From positions 352 through 53,720 of the forward strand of contig NZ_LMJW01000017.1 in NCBI RefSeq assembly GCF_001429505.1: DNA of 53,369 nucleotides, given 5' to 3'. Origin of the DNA: Allobosea sp. Root483D1 (GTDB lineage: Bacteria; Pseudomonadota; Alphaproteobacteria; Rhizobiales; Beijerinckiaceae). Below, piece by piece: positions 1-7,865 of this stretch. The notes under the pieces are model-generated. The model was not told the origin of the DNA and did no database searches. It worked only from the letters and a program-made list of their open reading frames with translations. Numbering within the stretch: the first letter of the stretch is position 1; each line of letters opens with the position of its first letter. The position numbers and the translations under genes were made by a program.

Positions 1-573
1 TTTCAGCTCCTCCGCCCAGGCGATGCACCAGGGATAGGACAGCCGCAGCACCGCCTCGATCGGCTGCTCGGCGTTGACGCAGCGCGAATAGATCGACAGG
101 CACGTTCCCTTGGTCGGAAAGCGCGCCTCGGTCTTCGAGAAGCCGAGCTCGTGCCGGACGAGGTTCATCAGGTCGGCGGCGTCCTCGCGATCATGGATGG
201 TGAAGGCGGGGTCGAGCCCGATCTGCTCGGCAAGATCTCGCAGCAACCGCGCGCCGACGCCATGGAAGGTGCCAGCCCAGTTGAGCGCATCGACCGCGAC
301 GCCGGCGCCATCGCCCATTACTTTGCGGGCGATGCGCTCGACGCGGCGGATCATCTCCGAGGCGGCACGGCGCGAGAAGGTCATCAGCAGGATACGCCGC
401 GGGTCGGCGCCGCAGACCAGCAGATGGGCGACGCGGTGCGCCAGCGTATTGGTCTTGCCCGACCCGGCACCCGCGATGATCAGCACGGGTGGGGCAGGGT
501 CCGCACCACCGCCATGCGATACGGCCCGTCGCTGCGCCGGGTTGAGGCTGTCGAGATAAACGTGCGCGTTCAT
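1..573 (-). CDS. UvrD/Rep-family superfamily 1 DNA helicase, 5' part only
   Basis: This is the N-terminal 191 residues of an ATP-dependent 3'-5' DNA helicase of the UvrD/PcrA/Rep group; the rest lies beyond the left edge. The protein starts MNAHVYLDSLNPAQ, which gives the Q-motif region (LNPAQRRAV), followed by Walker A GAGSGKT near residues 34-40. Motif Ia is seen in the stretch ILLMTFSRRAASEM, with a later segment WAGTFHGVGARLL. These are standard for the UvrD ATP-binding domain. The family unwinds DNA in excision and mismatch repair and in replication restart. The ATG at 573 is the first start in frame. A candidate LexA box lies 29 bases upstream (602-616), in the promoter region shared with the divergent exonuclease gene. 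Motifs beyond the edge cannot be checked, so UvrD versus a UvrD2 or Rep type is undecided. Confidence 0.88.
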   Translation of the reverse strand, partial: MNAHVYLDSLNPAQRRAVSHGGGADPAPPVLIIAGAGSGKTNTLAHRVAHLLVCGADPRRILLMTFSRRAASEMIRRVERIARKVMGDGAGVAVDALNWAGTFHGVGARLLRDLAEQIGLDPAFTIHDREDAADLMNLVRHELGFSKTEARFPTKGTCLSIYSRCVNAEQPIEAVLRLSYPWCIAWAEELK

Positions 574-601
574 GCGTGATTCGTTCCGTGCTCACGAACA
601 A

Positions 602-616
602 GAACATACCATGACC
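602..616. promoter_or_regulatory. candidate LexA (SOS) box, one mismatch
   Basis: The 15 bases GAACATACCATGACC match the alphaproteobacterial LexA site (GAAC-N7-GAAC, i.e. GTTC-N7-GTTC on the other strand) except for one base in the second half. They are identical at 14 of 15 positions to the perfect box at 1762-1776. The site lies between the divergent helicase (start 573) and exonuclease III (start 694) genes, where it could repress one or both. It may be functional or a decayed copy. Confidence 0.5.
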
Positions 617-693
617 GCTAGGGACCACATCGAATGACAACAGCACCACCGCGGGCGAGCGGAACAGCCGCCGCCCGAGGTAGTTCTGCCGCC

Positions 694-1503
694 ATGGCTA
701 AGAGAAATCCGTACCGGGAACAGCGGCTCGTCATTGCGACCTACAACGTCAACAATGTCCGGCGCCGCCTCGACAATCTCCTGAATTGGCTTGCCCATGC
801 CGGGCCTGACATCGTCTGCCTGCAGGAGTTGAAGTGCCGGGACGATCAATTTCCCGAAGACGCCATCAACAAGGCCGGTTATCAGGCAGTCTGGCACGGG
901 GAGAAGACTTGGAACGGAGTCGCTATCCTCTCCAGGAACGCAACGCCGATCTTGATCCGCGACGAACTGCCTGGGGATCCGTCAGATCGCCAAAGCCGCT
1001 ATATCGAAGCCGCGGTGCGGGGCATCGTGATTGGTTGCCTCTATCTCCCCAACGGCAATCCGCAGCCTGGGCCGCGCTTCGATTACAAGCTCACCTGGTT
1101 CAAACGCCTGACGCGTCACGCGGCGACGCTCAAGGCTGCAGGCGTTCCGGTCGCTCTGGTGGGCGACTACAATGTCGCGCCAACCGAGCTCGACATCTAC
1201 CCGACCCGATCATGGGATGATGATGCGCTGATCCAACCCGAGAGCCGTGCGGCTTTCGCCAAGCTCTTGAAACAAGGCTGGATCGACGCGTTGCGCGAAG
1301 CCCATCCTGCCGAACAGCTCTACACCTTCTGGGACTACAAGCGACAGCGCTGGCCGCGCAATGCGGGTCTTCGTCTCGACCACATTCTGCTTTCCCCTGA
1401 TCTGGCTCAGCGGTTGATCGATGCTGGTGTCGATCGGGAGGAGCGGGGGCGCGAAGGTGCTAGCGACCACGCCCCGGCTTGGGCGCTCCTTGCCGCGGAT
1501 TGA
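694..1503 (+). CDS. xthA: exodeoxyribonuclease III (Xth family AP endonuclease)
   Basis: This 269-residue enzyme is a member of the endonuclease/exonuclease/phosphatase fold. It cuts DNA at abasic sites and removes 3' blocking groups in base-excision repair. Visible motifs are the N-terminal ATYNVNNVRRR, the catalytic-Glu motif LQELKC, the GDYNVAPTELD segment (Asp/Asn catalytic residues) and the C-terminal RLDHILLS plus SDHAP with the catalytic Asp-His. The ATG at 694 (MAKRNPYREQRLVIATYNV) fits family N-termini. An upstream ATG at 634 would add 20 Ala/Gly-rich residues that look non-coding and would overlap the putative LexA-box region, so I prefer 694. It is divergent from the UvrD-like helicase and sits beside a UdgX/radical SAM pair, making a small DNA-repair neighbourhood. 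Confidence 0.92.
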   Translation: MAKRNPYREQRLVIATYNVNNVRRRLDNLLNWLAHAGPDIVCLQELKCRDDQFPEDAINKAGYQAVWHGEKTWNGVAILSRNATPILIRDELPGDPSDRQSRYIEAAVRGIVIGCLYLPNGNPQPGPRFDYKLTWFKRLTRHAATLKAAGVPVALVGDYNVAPTELDIYPTRSWDDDALIQPESRAAFAKLLKQGWIDALREAHPAEQLYTFWDYKRQRWPRNAGLRLDHILLSPDLAQRLIDAGVDREERGREGASDHAPAWALLAAD

Positions 1504-1761
1504 CGTAAACATTTGCAGATATGTGCGGTGGGGGCCGAGCGGACTGCGCCCGAATCGCCCCGGGATTTCGCTTGGTCAAACTGCTCGCCATCGACACCGC
1601 GATCGCCCTTTCACACGGCAACTCAACAGCCATACAGGCCGTCAATTCGTTGGCTTCTCTCTGATCCAGTTGCCGCTTGAGAGGCAAACTGCTCATCGAG
1701 CAGGTGCGACGATCATGCAACCTGGAACCTCTGGCGGCTCCGCGGCGTTCGGTTCAAGATA

Positions 1762-1776
1762 GAACATACCATGAAC
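1762..1776. promoter_or_regulatory. SOS (LexA) box overlapping the radical SAM start codon
   Basis: GAACATACCATGAAC is a perfect GAAC-N7-GAAC, the reverse complement of the GTTC-N7-GTTC site bound by LexA in Alphaproteobacteria. It overlaps the first possible start codon (1771) and ends just before a second ATG (1777). A near-identical sequence is at 602-616. The position suggests that LexA directly blocks transcription initiation of the radical SAM/UdgX unit, possibly from a transcript with little or no leader. Confidence 0.65.
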
Positions 1777-3024
1777 ATGGAGGCGCGCCTGGTGCAACTC
1801 ACCACGCTTCAGAAGCTGGAGATCCTCAGCGACGCGGCGAAGTATGACGCCTCCTGCGCTTCCTCCGGCACGACCAAACGCAACTCGCTCGCCGGCAAAG
1901 GCATCGGCTCGACCACCGGCTCGGGCATCTGCCATTCCTATGCGCCGGACGGGCGCTGCATTTCGCTGCTCAAGATCCTGCTGACCAATTTCTGCACCTA
2001 CGACTGCGTCTTCTGCATCAATCGCAGTTCGAGCAATGTCCAACGAGCGCGCTTCTCGGTCGAGGAGGTCGTCGCGCTGACGCTGAACTTCTACAAGCGC
2101 AACTATATCGAGGGCCTGTTCCTCTCCTCCGGCATCATCCGCTCGCCGGATTACACGATGGGCGAGCTGGTTCGCGTCGCCGAGAGCTTGCGCCTCGATC
2201 ACGATTTCCGCGGCTACATCCATCTCAAGCTGATTCCGAGCGCGAGCCAGGACTTGATCGACCGCGCGGCGCTGTTCGCCGACCGGGTCTCGATCAACGT
2301 GGAACTGCCGAGCGAGACCTCGCTCAAACGCTTCGCGCCGGAAAAGCAGCCGCTCGATATCCGCAGTGCCATGGGCGGTCTCAAGTTGAAGATCGACGAG
2401 GCCGCTGCCGAGCGCGAGCGCTCGAAGCGGGCGCCGGCCTTCTCGCCGGCTGGGCAGAGCACGCAGATGATCGTCGGTGCCGATGAGGCGAGCGACGCGA
2501 CCATCCTGCAGCGCAGCGCCCATCTCTACGGCGCCTATGGCCTGCGCCGGGTCTACTATTCCGCCTTCAGCCCCATTCCCGACTCCTCGAAGCAATTGCC
2601 TTTGTCGGAGCCGCCCCTGATGCGCGAGCACCGACTCTACCAGGCCGATTGGCTGACGCGCTTCTACGGCTTCGAGGTCGACGAGATTCTCGATGCGGCG
2701 CCGGGCGGCATGCTTGACCTTGCCGTCGATCCCAAGCTTGCCTGGGCCCTGCGCCATCGCGGGCGCTTCCCGGTCGACGTCAACCGCGCCGATCGCGAGA
2801 TGCTGCTGCGGGTGCCGGGGCTTGGTACCCGCAGCGTCGATCGCATCCTTGCCATGCGGCGGTTCCGGAGCCTGAGGCTGGAGGATGTCGGGCGGCTGGT
2901 GCGCTCGCTGCGCGTGCTCAGGCAGTTCATCGTCACCACGGACTGGCGGCCGGGGGCCGCGCTAGACGGCGAGAGGCTGAAGGCGCAACTGGCGCCAAAG
3001 CCGCAGCAACTGGCGCTGCTCTGA
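1771..3024 (+). CDS. UdgX-linked radical SAM / helix-hairpin-helix putative DNA modification or repair protein
   Basis: This 417-residue protein belongs to the radical SAM group that is regularly encoded next to UdgX-type proteins (TIGR03916-like). The radical SAM CxxxCxxC motif is at Cys75, Cys79 and Cys82 (NFCTYDCVFCINR) and should bind a [4Fe-4S] cluster and SAM. The conserved N-terminal segment KLEILSDAAKYDASCASSG is typical of the group. The C-terminus (about residues 335-375, VNRADREMLLRVPGLGTRS) is a helix-hairpin-helix DNA-binding element. The reaction is not known to me. Its stop overlaps the start of the DUF4130-UdgX gene (TGATG), so the two are co-translated. The start may be 1771 or 1777; no good Shine-Dalgarno is seen, and an SOS box covers the start, which implies induction by DNA damage. 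Confidence 0.88.
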   Translation: MNMEARLVQLTTLQKLEILSDAAKYDASCASSGTTKRNSLAGKGIGSTTGSGICHSYAPDGRCISLLKILLTNFCTYDCVFCINRSSSNVQRARFSVEEVVALTLNFYKRNYIEGLFLSSGIIRSPDYTMGELVRVAESLRLDHDFRGYIHLKLIPSASQDLIDRAALFADRVSINVELPSETSLKRFAPEKQPLDIRSAMGGLKLKIDEAAAERERSKRAPAFSPAGQSTQMIVGADEASDATILQRSAHLYGAYGLRRVYYSAFSPIPDSSKQLPLSEPPLMREHRLYQADWLTRFYGFEVDEILDAAPGGMLDLAVDPKLAWALRHRGRFPVDVNRADREMLLRVPGLGTRSVDRILAMRRFRSLRLEDVGRLVRSLRVLRQFIVTTDWRPGAALDGERLKAQLAPKPQQLALL

Positions 3025-4475
3025 TGTTCGTCGCGCGCCTTTCCCATCCCACCGATTTCGAGGGCTGGCGCGGCTTTGCCCGGCGCTTCGCCCAAGCCCT
3101 GGTCGCGCCGTCGGCGATCGACTGGCGCGTCGGCGATGGCGATTCCGGCCTCTTCGGCGAAGATGTCGTCGCGGGCGGCGAGGGCAAGGCCTTGAGCGTG
3201 CCGCGTGCCTTCATCGCATTGGCGCAAGAGGTGATCTGCCATAGCGACCCCGCGCGCTTCGACCTGCTCTATCGCCTGCTCTGGCGGTTGCAGGAAGAGC
3301 GGGAATTGCTCCAGATCGCCTTCGATTATGACGTCCATCGCGCCGAGGCGCTGGCACGCTCGGTCCGGCGCGACATGCACAAGATGACCGCCTTCGTGCG
3401 CTTCCGCGAGGTCGATGACGGCGAGGGCGGCGAGGCCTTCGTCGCCTGGTTCGAGCCCGAGCATCATATCCTGGAGAAGATTGCGCCCTTCTTCGTCGAG
3501 CGCTTCACGACGATGCGCTGGACGATCCTGACACCGCGGGGGACGCTGCTCTGGAACGGCCGCGAACTCAGGCTCGGCGAGGCGGCGACGCGGGCGCAGG
3601 CGCCAACCAGCGACACGATGGAGGAGTGGTGGCGGACCTATTACGCCAGCATCTTCAACCCGGCCCGGTTGAAGCCGAAGGCGATGAAGGCGGAGATGCC
3701 GGTGAAATACTGGCGGAATCTGCCCGAGGCCGAGCTGATTTCTCCCTTGATCGCCGATGCGGCACGGCGAACGCAGGAGATGATCATGAGCGCTCCGACC
3801 TCACCGCAGAAGCGACGCACCGCAGCGGCCGCGCCCGAACCGGCTGCTGCCGATCTCTCGGCAATCGAGAGCTGGGAGGAAGCCGCGGCCGCCGCGCGCT
3901 CCTGCCGGCGCTGCGACCTCTGGTGCGATGCGACGCAGACGGTCTTCGGCGAGGGGCCGCGCAGCGCGCCGGTCGTCTTCGTCGGCGAGCAGCCCGGCGA
4001 TCAGGAGGACCTTGCCGGCAAGCCCTTTATCGGCCCGGCCGGCAAGGTCTTCGACCGCGCCATGGCCGATGCGGGGCTTGATCGCGGCCGTGCCTATGTC
4101 ACCAATGCGGTGAAGCACTTCAAATTCCAGTTGCGCGGCAAAAGGCGCATCCACGAGAAGCCGAATGCCGGCGAGGTCAAGGCCTGCCGCTTCTGGCTCG
4201 ATATCGAGCTCGGTTTCGTCAAGCCGCAACTGGTGGTGGCGCTGGGCGCGACCGCGCTCAAGGCGCTGACCGGCCATGCCGGCTCGCTGACGGCGGCACG
4301 CGGACGCGAGCTCACTCTGCCGGATGGGACGCCGTTGCTGGCGACCGTCCACCCATCCTATCTGCTGCGCCTGCCGGACGAGAATGGGAAGGAGGCGGAG
4401 ACCAAGCGTTTCATCGCCGACCTGAAGCATGTCGGTAGCCTTGTGCCGGGCTTACGCCTGCCCAAGGCGGCTTGA
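3024..4475 (+). CDS. DUF4130 domain fused to UdgX family uracil-DNA binding protein
   Basis: This is a 483-residue fusion. Residues 1 to about 250 form the TIGR03915/DUF4130 'DNA metabolism' domain. Residues from about 280 form a family-4-like uracil-DNA glycosylase of the UdgX type. UdgX marks are GEQPGD at 321-326 and the KRRIH loop at 373-377. His377 corresponds to the histidine that, in characterised mycobacterial UdgX, makes a covalent bond to the sugar after uracil release. HPSYLL near 443 is the second active-site motif. Cys294, Cys297, Cys301 and Cys388 are candidate iron-sulfur ligands. The partner radical SAM gene overlaps by one base. An internal in-frame ATG with a strong ribosome site lies at the domain boundary (3786). 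The role is probably in repair or trapping of uracil or other damaged bases under SOS control. Confidence 0.9.
   Translation: MFVARLSHPTDFEGWRGFARRFAQALVAPSAIDWRVGDGDSGLFGEDVVAGGEGKALSVPRAFIALAQEVICHSDPARFDLLYRLLWRLQEERELLQIAFDYDVHRAEALARSVRRDMHKMTAFVRFREVDDGEGGEAFVAWFEPEHHILEKIAPFFVERFTTMRWTILTPRGTLLWNGRELRLGEAATRAQAPTSDTMEEWWRTYYASIFNPARLKPKAMKAEMPVKYWRNLPEAELISPLIADAARRTQEMIMSAPTSPQKRRTAAAAPEPAAADLSAIESWEEAAAAARSCRRCDLWCDATQTVFGEGPRSAPVVFVGEQPGDQEDLAGKPFIGPAGKVFDRAMADAGLDRGRAYVTNAVKHFKFQLRGKRRIHEKPNAGEVKACRFWLDIELGFVKPQLVVALGATALKALTGHAGSLTAARGRELTLPDGTPLLATVHPSYLLRLPDENGKEAETKRFIADLKHVGSLVPGLRLPKAA
3775..3788 (+). promoter_or_regulatory. internal Shine-Dalgarno and ATG at the DUF4130/UdgX boundary
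   Basis: AGGAGA at 3775-3780 is followed five bases later by an in-frame ATG (3786-3788, Met255 of the fusion). Translation from here would give a free UdgX of 229 residues beginning MSAPTSPQKRRT. The junction is exactly the Ala/Pro-rich linker between the two domains. It may be a real alternative start or a remnant of the time when the genes were separate. Confidence 0.4.
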
Positions 4476-4655
4476 TCGGGATTGGCGTCTTTTCCAGCTG
4501 CGGCCGCGTCCGTGCTCCCACTACCAGCCGTGTCCCATCAAACTTTGCTAAACGGCTTGTTTCGTCCTGCGCCGGCCCGCACGCAGACGCCGAAGGGGCG
4601 GCGAGGCGCTTTCAGCAACTCATCGCTGCTTACGGTGCCTCGCAGCCTCGTAGTC

Positions 4656-6752
4656 TCAGGCCAACATCCGGACATTTGGCTCACGCGCCCATTGCCGCGT
4701 TCGTGCCGGAGCCAGGAACGTTTCGGCCGACTTGCCGAGCGCAACGACACCGTCATCGACCTCGACACCGGCCTTGTCGAGCAAGGGCTTGGCCGCGGCA
4801 CTGTAACCGATCCCCTTGAGATGGCCGAAGGCGTCCTTGGCAAAATCGACGGCGGCGCCCTCTTTCATCAGCATTTGGCAGCCCGCGTCCGAGAGGATGA
4901 TCGCGACGGCGTCGAAGATCACCGACGGTGAGCCTGCCAACTGCCCGTCGGCCTTCAGCATCTTGCCGTCGTTCAGCTTCACGCCACCGATTTTTGGCGC
5001 GACAATCTTCACCGTCCCTCCTTCGCCTTCGACCGCTGCCTTCACGGCAGCGACCATGGCTCCGTCCGCGCCGTCAGAGACGAGGATGCCGACCGATCGG
5101 CCCTCCAGCGTCTGCGGGTATTTGCCGACGATGCGTAGCGCCGGAGAAGGCTCCATGTCGATCGCTGCCACGGCTGCAGTCGACGCCTTCGGCAAAGCCA
5201 TGGCGAGGCCATCTGCCACACGCTGGGCCAGCGTCTCGTCGACATTGACGAGGTTGGCCATCACGCGGGTGCGGACATGCTCGAGCGTGACTTTCGACAG
5301 CTCGAAGACGAGTGCACTTGCCATATGCGCCTGCTCGATCTCGCTTTGCGAGCGGAAGAACAGGCGCGCATGGCTGTAATGATCCGCGAAGCTCTCCGCG
5401 CGCAGACGGACCTTGTGCTCTTCGACCGGAATTGCGGCCGTGCGGAATCCGCCGACCGGATCCTCGCGGGGACCACCGGCCTCGCCCGCGTCGGTGAGGC
5501 TGTTGGGTTCGTAATTGGCCCGGCCCGTGAAGACCTGTGTCTGCATCTGGCCGTCGCGCTGCAGGTTCTGGAAGGGGCAGCCCTTGGCGCTGTTGATGGG
5601 TAGCTGGTGGAAGTTGACGGTTCCGAGGCGCGAGAGCTGGGTGTCCTGATAGGAGAACAGGCGCCCCTGCAGCAGAGGGTCCTCCGAGACATCGATGCCC
5701 GGCGGCATGTTGGTCGGCAGGAAGGCGGCCTGCTCGGTCTCGGCAAAAAAATTGTCCGGATTGCGATTCAGCACCATGCGGCCGACGACCCGGATCGGAA
5801 CTAGCTCTTCGGGGATGACCTTGGTCGCATCGAGGATGTCGAAGGGTAATGCGTCTGCCTCGTCCTGGCTCAGCAGCTGCACGCCGAATTCCCATTCCGG
5901 GAAATCGCCCTTGGCAATGGCTTCGTGGAGGTCGCGGCGATGATAGTCAGGATCGGCGCCGGCGATCTTCACCGCCTCGTCCCAGCAGGTCGACTGCGTG
6001 CCGAGCTTGGGGCGCCAATGAAACTTGACGAAGGTCGGCTCATCCTTGTCGTTGAGCAGGCGGAAAGTGTTGACGCCGAACCCCTCGATCATTCGCAGCG
6101 AGCGCGGGATGGTGCGGTCGGACATCGCCCACATGATCATATGGGTCGATTCCGGCATGAGCCCGATGAAATCCCAGAAGGTGTCGTGGGCGGTCGCTGC
6201 CTGGGGATAGCCGCGATCGGCTTCCATCTTCACCGCGTGGACCAGGTCCGGGAACTTGATCGCGTCCTGGATGAAGAACACCGGGATGTTGTTGCCGACG
6301 AGATCCCAGTTGCCTTCCTTGGTATAAAACTTGACCGCAAATCCGCGCACATCCCGGGGCGTGTCGACTGAGCCCGCGCCACCGGCGACGGTCGAGAACC
6401 GCGTGAACACTTCGGTCTTGGCCCCCACCTCGGTCAGCACTTTGGCGCGGGTGAATTCGCTCAGCGACTCCGTCAGTTCGAAGAAGCCGTGTGCTGCCGA
6501 ACCGCGCGCATGAACGATGCGCTCGGGGATGCGCTCATGGTCGAAGTGCTGGATTTTTTCGCGCAGAACGAAATCTTCGAGCAGCGTCGGTCCGCGGCCG
6601 CCCGCCTTCAGCGAGTTCTGGTTGTCGCTGACAGGTACGCCATGATTGGTCGTGATGCGGGCCTCCGGCGCGGATGCCGTCTGATGCAGCTCTCCGCCAT
6701 TGCCGGAGCTGGCTTTCATAGGAGCGGTGTCGTCGCGCGGGGTACGGGCCAT
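4656..6752 (-). CDS. katE: large-subunit catalase with C-terminal class I amidotransferase-like domain (HPII/KatE type)
   Basis: This 698-residue protein is a clade 2 haem catalase that dismutates hydrogen peroxide. The signature [15 protein letters not shown] holds the essential His81. Asn154 (GNNIP) is spaced 73 residues away as in E. coli KatE. The haem-ligand tyrosine is in [14 protein letters not shown] near residue 368. Beyond the core, from about residue 560, the [14 protein letters not shown] region is the DJ-1/PfpI-like flavodoxin-fold domain found only in large catalases. Length is normal, if slightly shorter at the N-terminus than the E. coli enzyme. It is monocistronic and convergent with the UdgX unit. 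No OxyR or RpoS element can be assigned by eye. Confidence 0.96.
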   Translation of the reverse strand: MARTPRDDTAPMKASSGNGGELHQTASAPEARITTNHGVPVSDNQNSLKAGGRGPTLLEDFVLREKIQHFDHERIPERIVHARGSAAHGFFELTESLSEFTRAKVLTEVGAKTEVFTRFSTVAGGAGSVDTPRDVRGFAVKFYTKEGNWDLVGNNIPVFFIQDAIKFPDLVHAVKMEADRGYPQAATAHDTFWDFIGLMPESTHMIMWAMSDRTIPRSLRMIEGFGVNTFRLLNDKDEPTFVKFHWRPKLGTQSTCWDEAVKIAGADPDYHRRDLHEAIAKGDFPEWEFGVQLLSQDEADALPFDILDATKVIPEELVPIRVVGRMVLNRNPDNFFAETEQAAFLPTNMPPGIDVSEDPLLQGRLFSYQDTQLSRLGTVNFHQLPINSAKGCPFQNLQRDGQMQTQVFTGRANYEPNSLTDAGEAGGPREDPVGGFRTAAIPVEEHKVRLRAESFADHYSHARLFFRSQSEIEQAHMASALVFELSKVTLEHVRTRVMANLVNVDETLAQRVADGLAMALPKASTAAVAAIDMEPSPALRIVGKYPQTLEGRSVGILVSDGADGAMVAAVKAAVEGEGGTVKIVAPKIGGVKLNDGKMLKADGQLAGSPSVIFDAVAIILSDAGCQMLMKEGAAVDFAKDAFGHLKGIGYSAAAKPLLDKAGVEVDDGVVALGKSAETFLAPARTRQWAREPNVRMLA

Positions 6753-7001
6753 GGGTTTGTCTTTCGTTCGGGGTGCTGAGGCTTTTAGGCGAACGAACTG
6801 GAATGGCTCTAAGTTCCGGCACGAGAGTGTGAATTCGAGACAGAGTCGTGCGCGTGCCGCTGCTGGTCGACGTGCCCGTAATCTGTTCGACGCGAGCAGG
6901 ATTCGCCCCCCTATTCGAAGCAGAGCAGCTGTTGCGCTAGCATATCGCGCCCGTCGCAGAGCGAGCGGGCTTGGCAGCGCTTGGGCCCGTCCCGACGCAG
7001 G

Positions 7002-7718
7002 TCAGCCGGATCGAGGCGACATCTGCGCCTCGATCAGTTCGGCCGTCCTCCGGTAATGCGCGGCCAGAAGAGCCTCGGCCTTGTCGGATTCTCTCGCAAG
7101 CGTCGCGTCCATAATCTGCCGATGTTCGAATGCGACGTCGCGCGGGCCCGTCGGCATCTTTCCCGCGAGCGCTGGCAAGCGATAGCGCTGGGTCTCGACA
7201 TGGAGCTGGTCGGACAGGTTGATCAGCCGGCGCGAGCCGCATTTGGCGATGAGCGCGCTGTGGAACTCCTGATGGCGGATTTCGAGCGCTGAAAGCTCGT
7301 CGACGCTGAGCTCACGGCCAAGCGGAGCGAGGCGGCGCACCTGCAGGTCGAGGGCGTGGAAGGCCGCGACGATGCCGGCCTCCCAGTCATCGTCGCCACG
7401 ATCGATCGAGCGTTTCAGAGCCTCGCATTCGATCAGCGTTCTTGTCTCGGTCACATCCCACATCTCCTCGATCGAGACGGGCGCGACTGAAAACCCGCGC
7501 AGCGCTGCCGCGAGGACGAGCCTTTCGGTCTGCAGGCGGTTCAAGGCCTCGCGCAGGGGCGAGAAACTCAGGCCGTAGCGCTGGCGCAGGAATTCGAGCC
7601 TTAGCGGCTGGCCGGGCTCGAAGACGCCCGCGACGATGTCGCTCCGCAGCCGCCGATAGGCAGTTTCGGCCGCCGTGAACGACGCCTCGGGGGACGCCGT
7701 CTCGTCGTGGCTGGCCAT
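7002..7718 (-). CDS. GntR-family transcriptional regulator, FCD (FadR) subfamily
   Basis: This is a 238-residue regulator. The N-terminal winged helix-turn-helix (about residues 15-75, AYRRLRSDIVAGVFEPGQPL then LRQRYGLSFSPLREALNRL) is classic GntR. The C-terminal all-helical FCD domain binds small acids, often with a metal. It reads away from the ring-cleavage operon at 7866 across a 147-base gap, so it is probably that operon's ligand-responsive repressor. The start MASHDETAS at 7718 is chosen; an extension to a TTG at 7775 is possible but gives an Arg/Asn-rich tail not typical of the family. Confidence 0.9.
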   Translation of the reverse strand: MASHDETASPEASFTAAETAYRRLRSDIVAGVFEPGQPLRLEFLRQRYGLSFSPLREALNRLQTERLVLAAALRGFSVAPVSIEEMWDVTETRTLIECEALKRSIDRGDDDWEAGIVAAFHALDLQVRRLAPLGRELSVDELSALEIRHQEFHSALIAKCGSRRLINLSDQLHVETQRYRLPALAGKMPTGPRDVAFEHRQIMDATLARESDKAEALLAAHYRRTAELIEAQMSPRSG

Positions 7719-7865
7719 GGCTGCCGCATTCCGCTTCGCGCGCACGTTCGATTCCAATCCTCGGTTCCGGGGCAACCCTACACGAATGCAGAACTAACGC
7801 AAAAACATCTTTCTTTCGAAAATCCTGCGTGATAACTAAAATCCATCGAATGAGAGGAGGCCGCA
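7719..7865. promoter_or_regulatory. divergent promoter region between the GntR regulator and the aromatic operon
   Basis: This 147-base gap contains a locally AT-rich stretch (about 7790-7850) expected to hold promoters in both directions. AACTAA occurs at 7792-7797 and again at 7834-7839 in the same orientation, 42 bases (four helical turns) apart, and could be part of repeated regulator half-sites. A strong ribosome site (GAGAGGAGG, about 7852-7860) precedes the dioxygenase ATG. Confidence 0.35.

Noticed and set aside
596..605. Tandem GAAC at 596 and 602 as a separate SOS half-site pair
   Set aside because: Spacing is 2 bases, not the 7 required between half-sites.
1460..1720. 86-codon minus-strand open frame between xthA and the radical SAM gene
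   Set aside because: Overlaps the end of xthA, lacks a ribosome site and has no recognisable features.
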